Of a stretch of 64,000 nt of DNA, positions 63,466-64,000 are shown in pieces. A program made the position numbers and the translations under genes. Within the stretch, counting starts at the first letter, position 1. Every line of letters begins with the position of its first letter. Below the pieces are notes generated by a model. The model was not told where the DNA came from and ran no database searches. It saw only the letters and a list, made by a program, of their open reading frames with translations. This DNA is from an uncultured Nostocoides sp. GTDB taxonomy: Bacteria > Actinomycetota > Actinomycetes > Actinomycetales > Dermatophilaceae. Location: the NCBI GenBank assembly GCA_937873315.1, contig CALMQX010000027.1, positions 1 through 64,000 of the forward strand, in the 5' to 3' direction.

Positions 63466-63984
63466 ACCGAGCTCAGCCTTCGCGCGGCCGCTGCGTTGGT
63501 CAATACGCCCGCTCCCGAGACCCTCGACGCGGTCATCGCGTTCTTCGAATCGTGGGGCTGGACCGGTCCCCGGCCAGAAAACGCCGCCGTCGTGCCGGTG
63601 GTGGGACGAGTGCGCCAGCGGATCGCCGGATTATGGGGCGCGCCGATGGAGGTCGCGGTCGACATCACCAACGGCCTCTTGCGCGACGCGCACGCGTGTC
63701 CGCAACTGGTCAACCACGAGCCCGTGGGCTGGCATGTCCATGCGGCACCCCCGGAGTCTGACTTTCCCACCCGCCTGGCCGTGGACACCGCGATGGCCTT
63801 CGCGGACGCGATCCGAACGGGGGCATACTCCCGACTGCGCCGATGTGCAGCAGCGGACTGCGATGACGCCTTTGTGGACCTGAGCAAGAACCGCTCGCGC
63901 AAGTTCTGCGACGGGACGTGCGGCACCAAAGCCGCCGCGGCGGCATACCGGGCCAGGGCCCGCGAGTCGGTCAGCCAGGACTGA
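63439..63984 (+). CDS. CGNR zinc-finger domain regulator
   Basis: This 181-residue protein has an N-terminal ABATE-like domain and a C-terminal CGNR zinc finger (CAAADCDDAFVD...NRSRKFCDGTCGTKAAAAAYRAR, about 139-177) with the Cys pairs spaced as in the family. The family is predicted to regulate transcription. ATG 63439 has GGGGG upstream. The gene start lies within the palindromic half-site array, which fits autoregulation and control of the divergent transporter. Confidence 0.9.
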   Translation: MSQAVFTHDTELSLRAAAALVNTPAPETLDAVIAFFESWGWTGPRPENAAVVPVVGRVRQRIAGLWGAPMEVAVDITNGLLRDAHACPQLVNHEPVGWHVHAAPPESDFPTRLAVDTAMAFADAIRTGAYSRLRRCAAADCDDAFVDLSKNRSRKFCDGTCGTKAAAAAYRARARESVSQD

Positions 63985-64000
63985 CGGCGCCTGCACTCAG

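Overview
This window is chromosomal DNA of a high-GC actinobacterium. Four signs support that: many GTG starts and 4-base GTGA/ATGA gene overlaps, a mycothiol-conjugate amidase (mca), a DUF4307-greA pair, and an uppS / hlyIII / mca / greA / metB / cbs / fadA3 order. From memory, the Mycobacterium tuberculosis region Rv1074c-Rv1086 has much the same order. A second conserved block (ppx, DUF501, ftsB-like, eno, mazG, mfd, then pth and rplY) matches Rv1014c-Rv1026. The organism is probably a Micrococcales relative (Intrasporangiaceae/Dermatophilaceae type), but the sequence alone does not prove the family.

Layout. 0-22 kb: housekeeping and core metabolism (prenyl transferase, hemolysin III, Mca, GreA, an orphan MutL/GlmL ATPase, acyl-CoA dehydrogenase, G6PDH, cystathionine gamma- and beta-synthases, MsrA, dienoyl-CoA reductase, an IlvG-like ThDP enzyme, a beta-lactamase-fold lipoprotein, an SGNH esterase, a thiolase, a BI-1 protein). 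22.2 kb: a tRNA with a UAA anticodon and an unusually short variable region. 22-28 kb: TetR, ppx-DUF501-ftsB-eno, psuK-psuG. 28.6-32 kb: a 1129-residue secreted beta-propeller/malectin/PKD protein. 32-37 kb: the translationally coupled mfd - SurA_N lipoprotein - mazG run. 37-60.7 kb: an accessory locus inserted between mfd and pth. 61-64 kb: rplY-pth, an EamA transporter, and a CGNR zinc-finger regulator with a striking operator array.

The accessory locus is the exciting part. It carries a Wzx/Wzy/Wzz-type polysaccharide assembly line: a polyprenyl-phosphate sugar transferase, two GT4 glycosyltransferases, a flippase, an O-antigen ligase/polymerase-like protein and a chain-length protein. It also carries a complete PAPS supply and recycling set (CysD, CysN, an APS kinase with a degenerate ATP-sulfurylase-like N-terminus, and a CysQ-type phosphatase), four different sulfotransferases, two lipoproteins that look like polysaccharide lyase and glycoside hydrolase, and a secreted propeller/Fn3 protein. 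The simplest reading is a dedicated pathway for a sulfated extracellular polysaccharide.

A second, independent signal marks the same region. The octamer GTATGCCG (or its complement) occurs about 38 times by hand count, where base composition predicts about 2-3. It is nearly absent from 36.4-56.7 kb (one copy) and from the 27.6-32.5 kb stretch holding the large secreted protein. This motif desert suggests the glycan locus was acquired separately from the backbone.

No intergenic gap exceeds 300 bases. No insertion sequence, phage gene or CRISPR array was seen.
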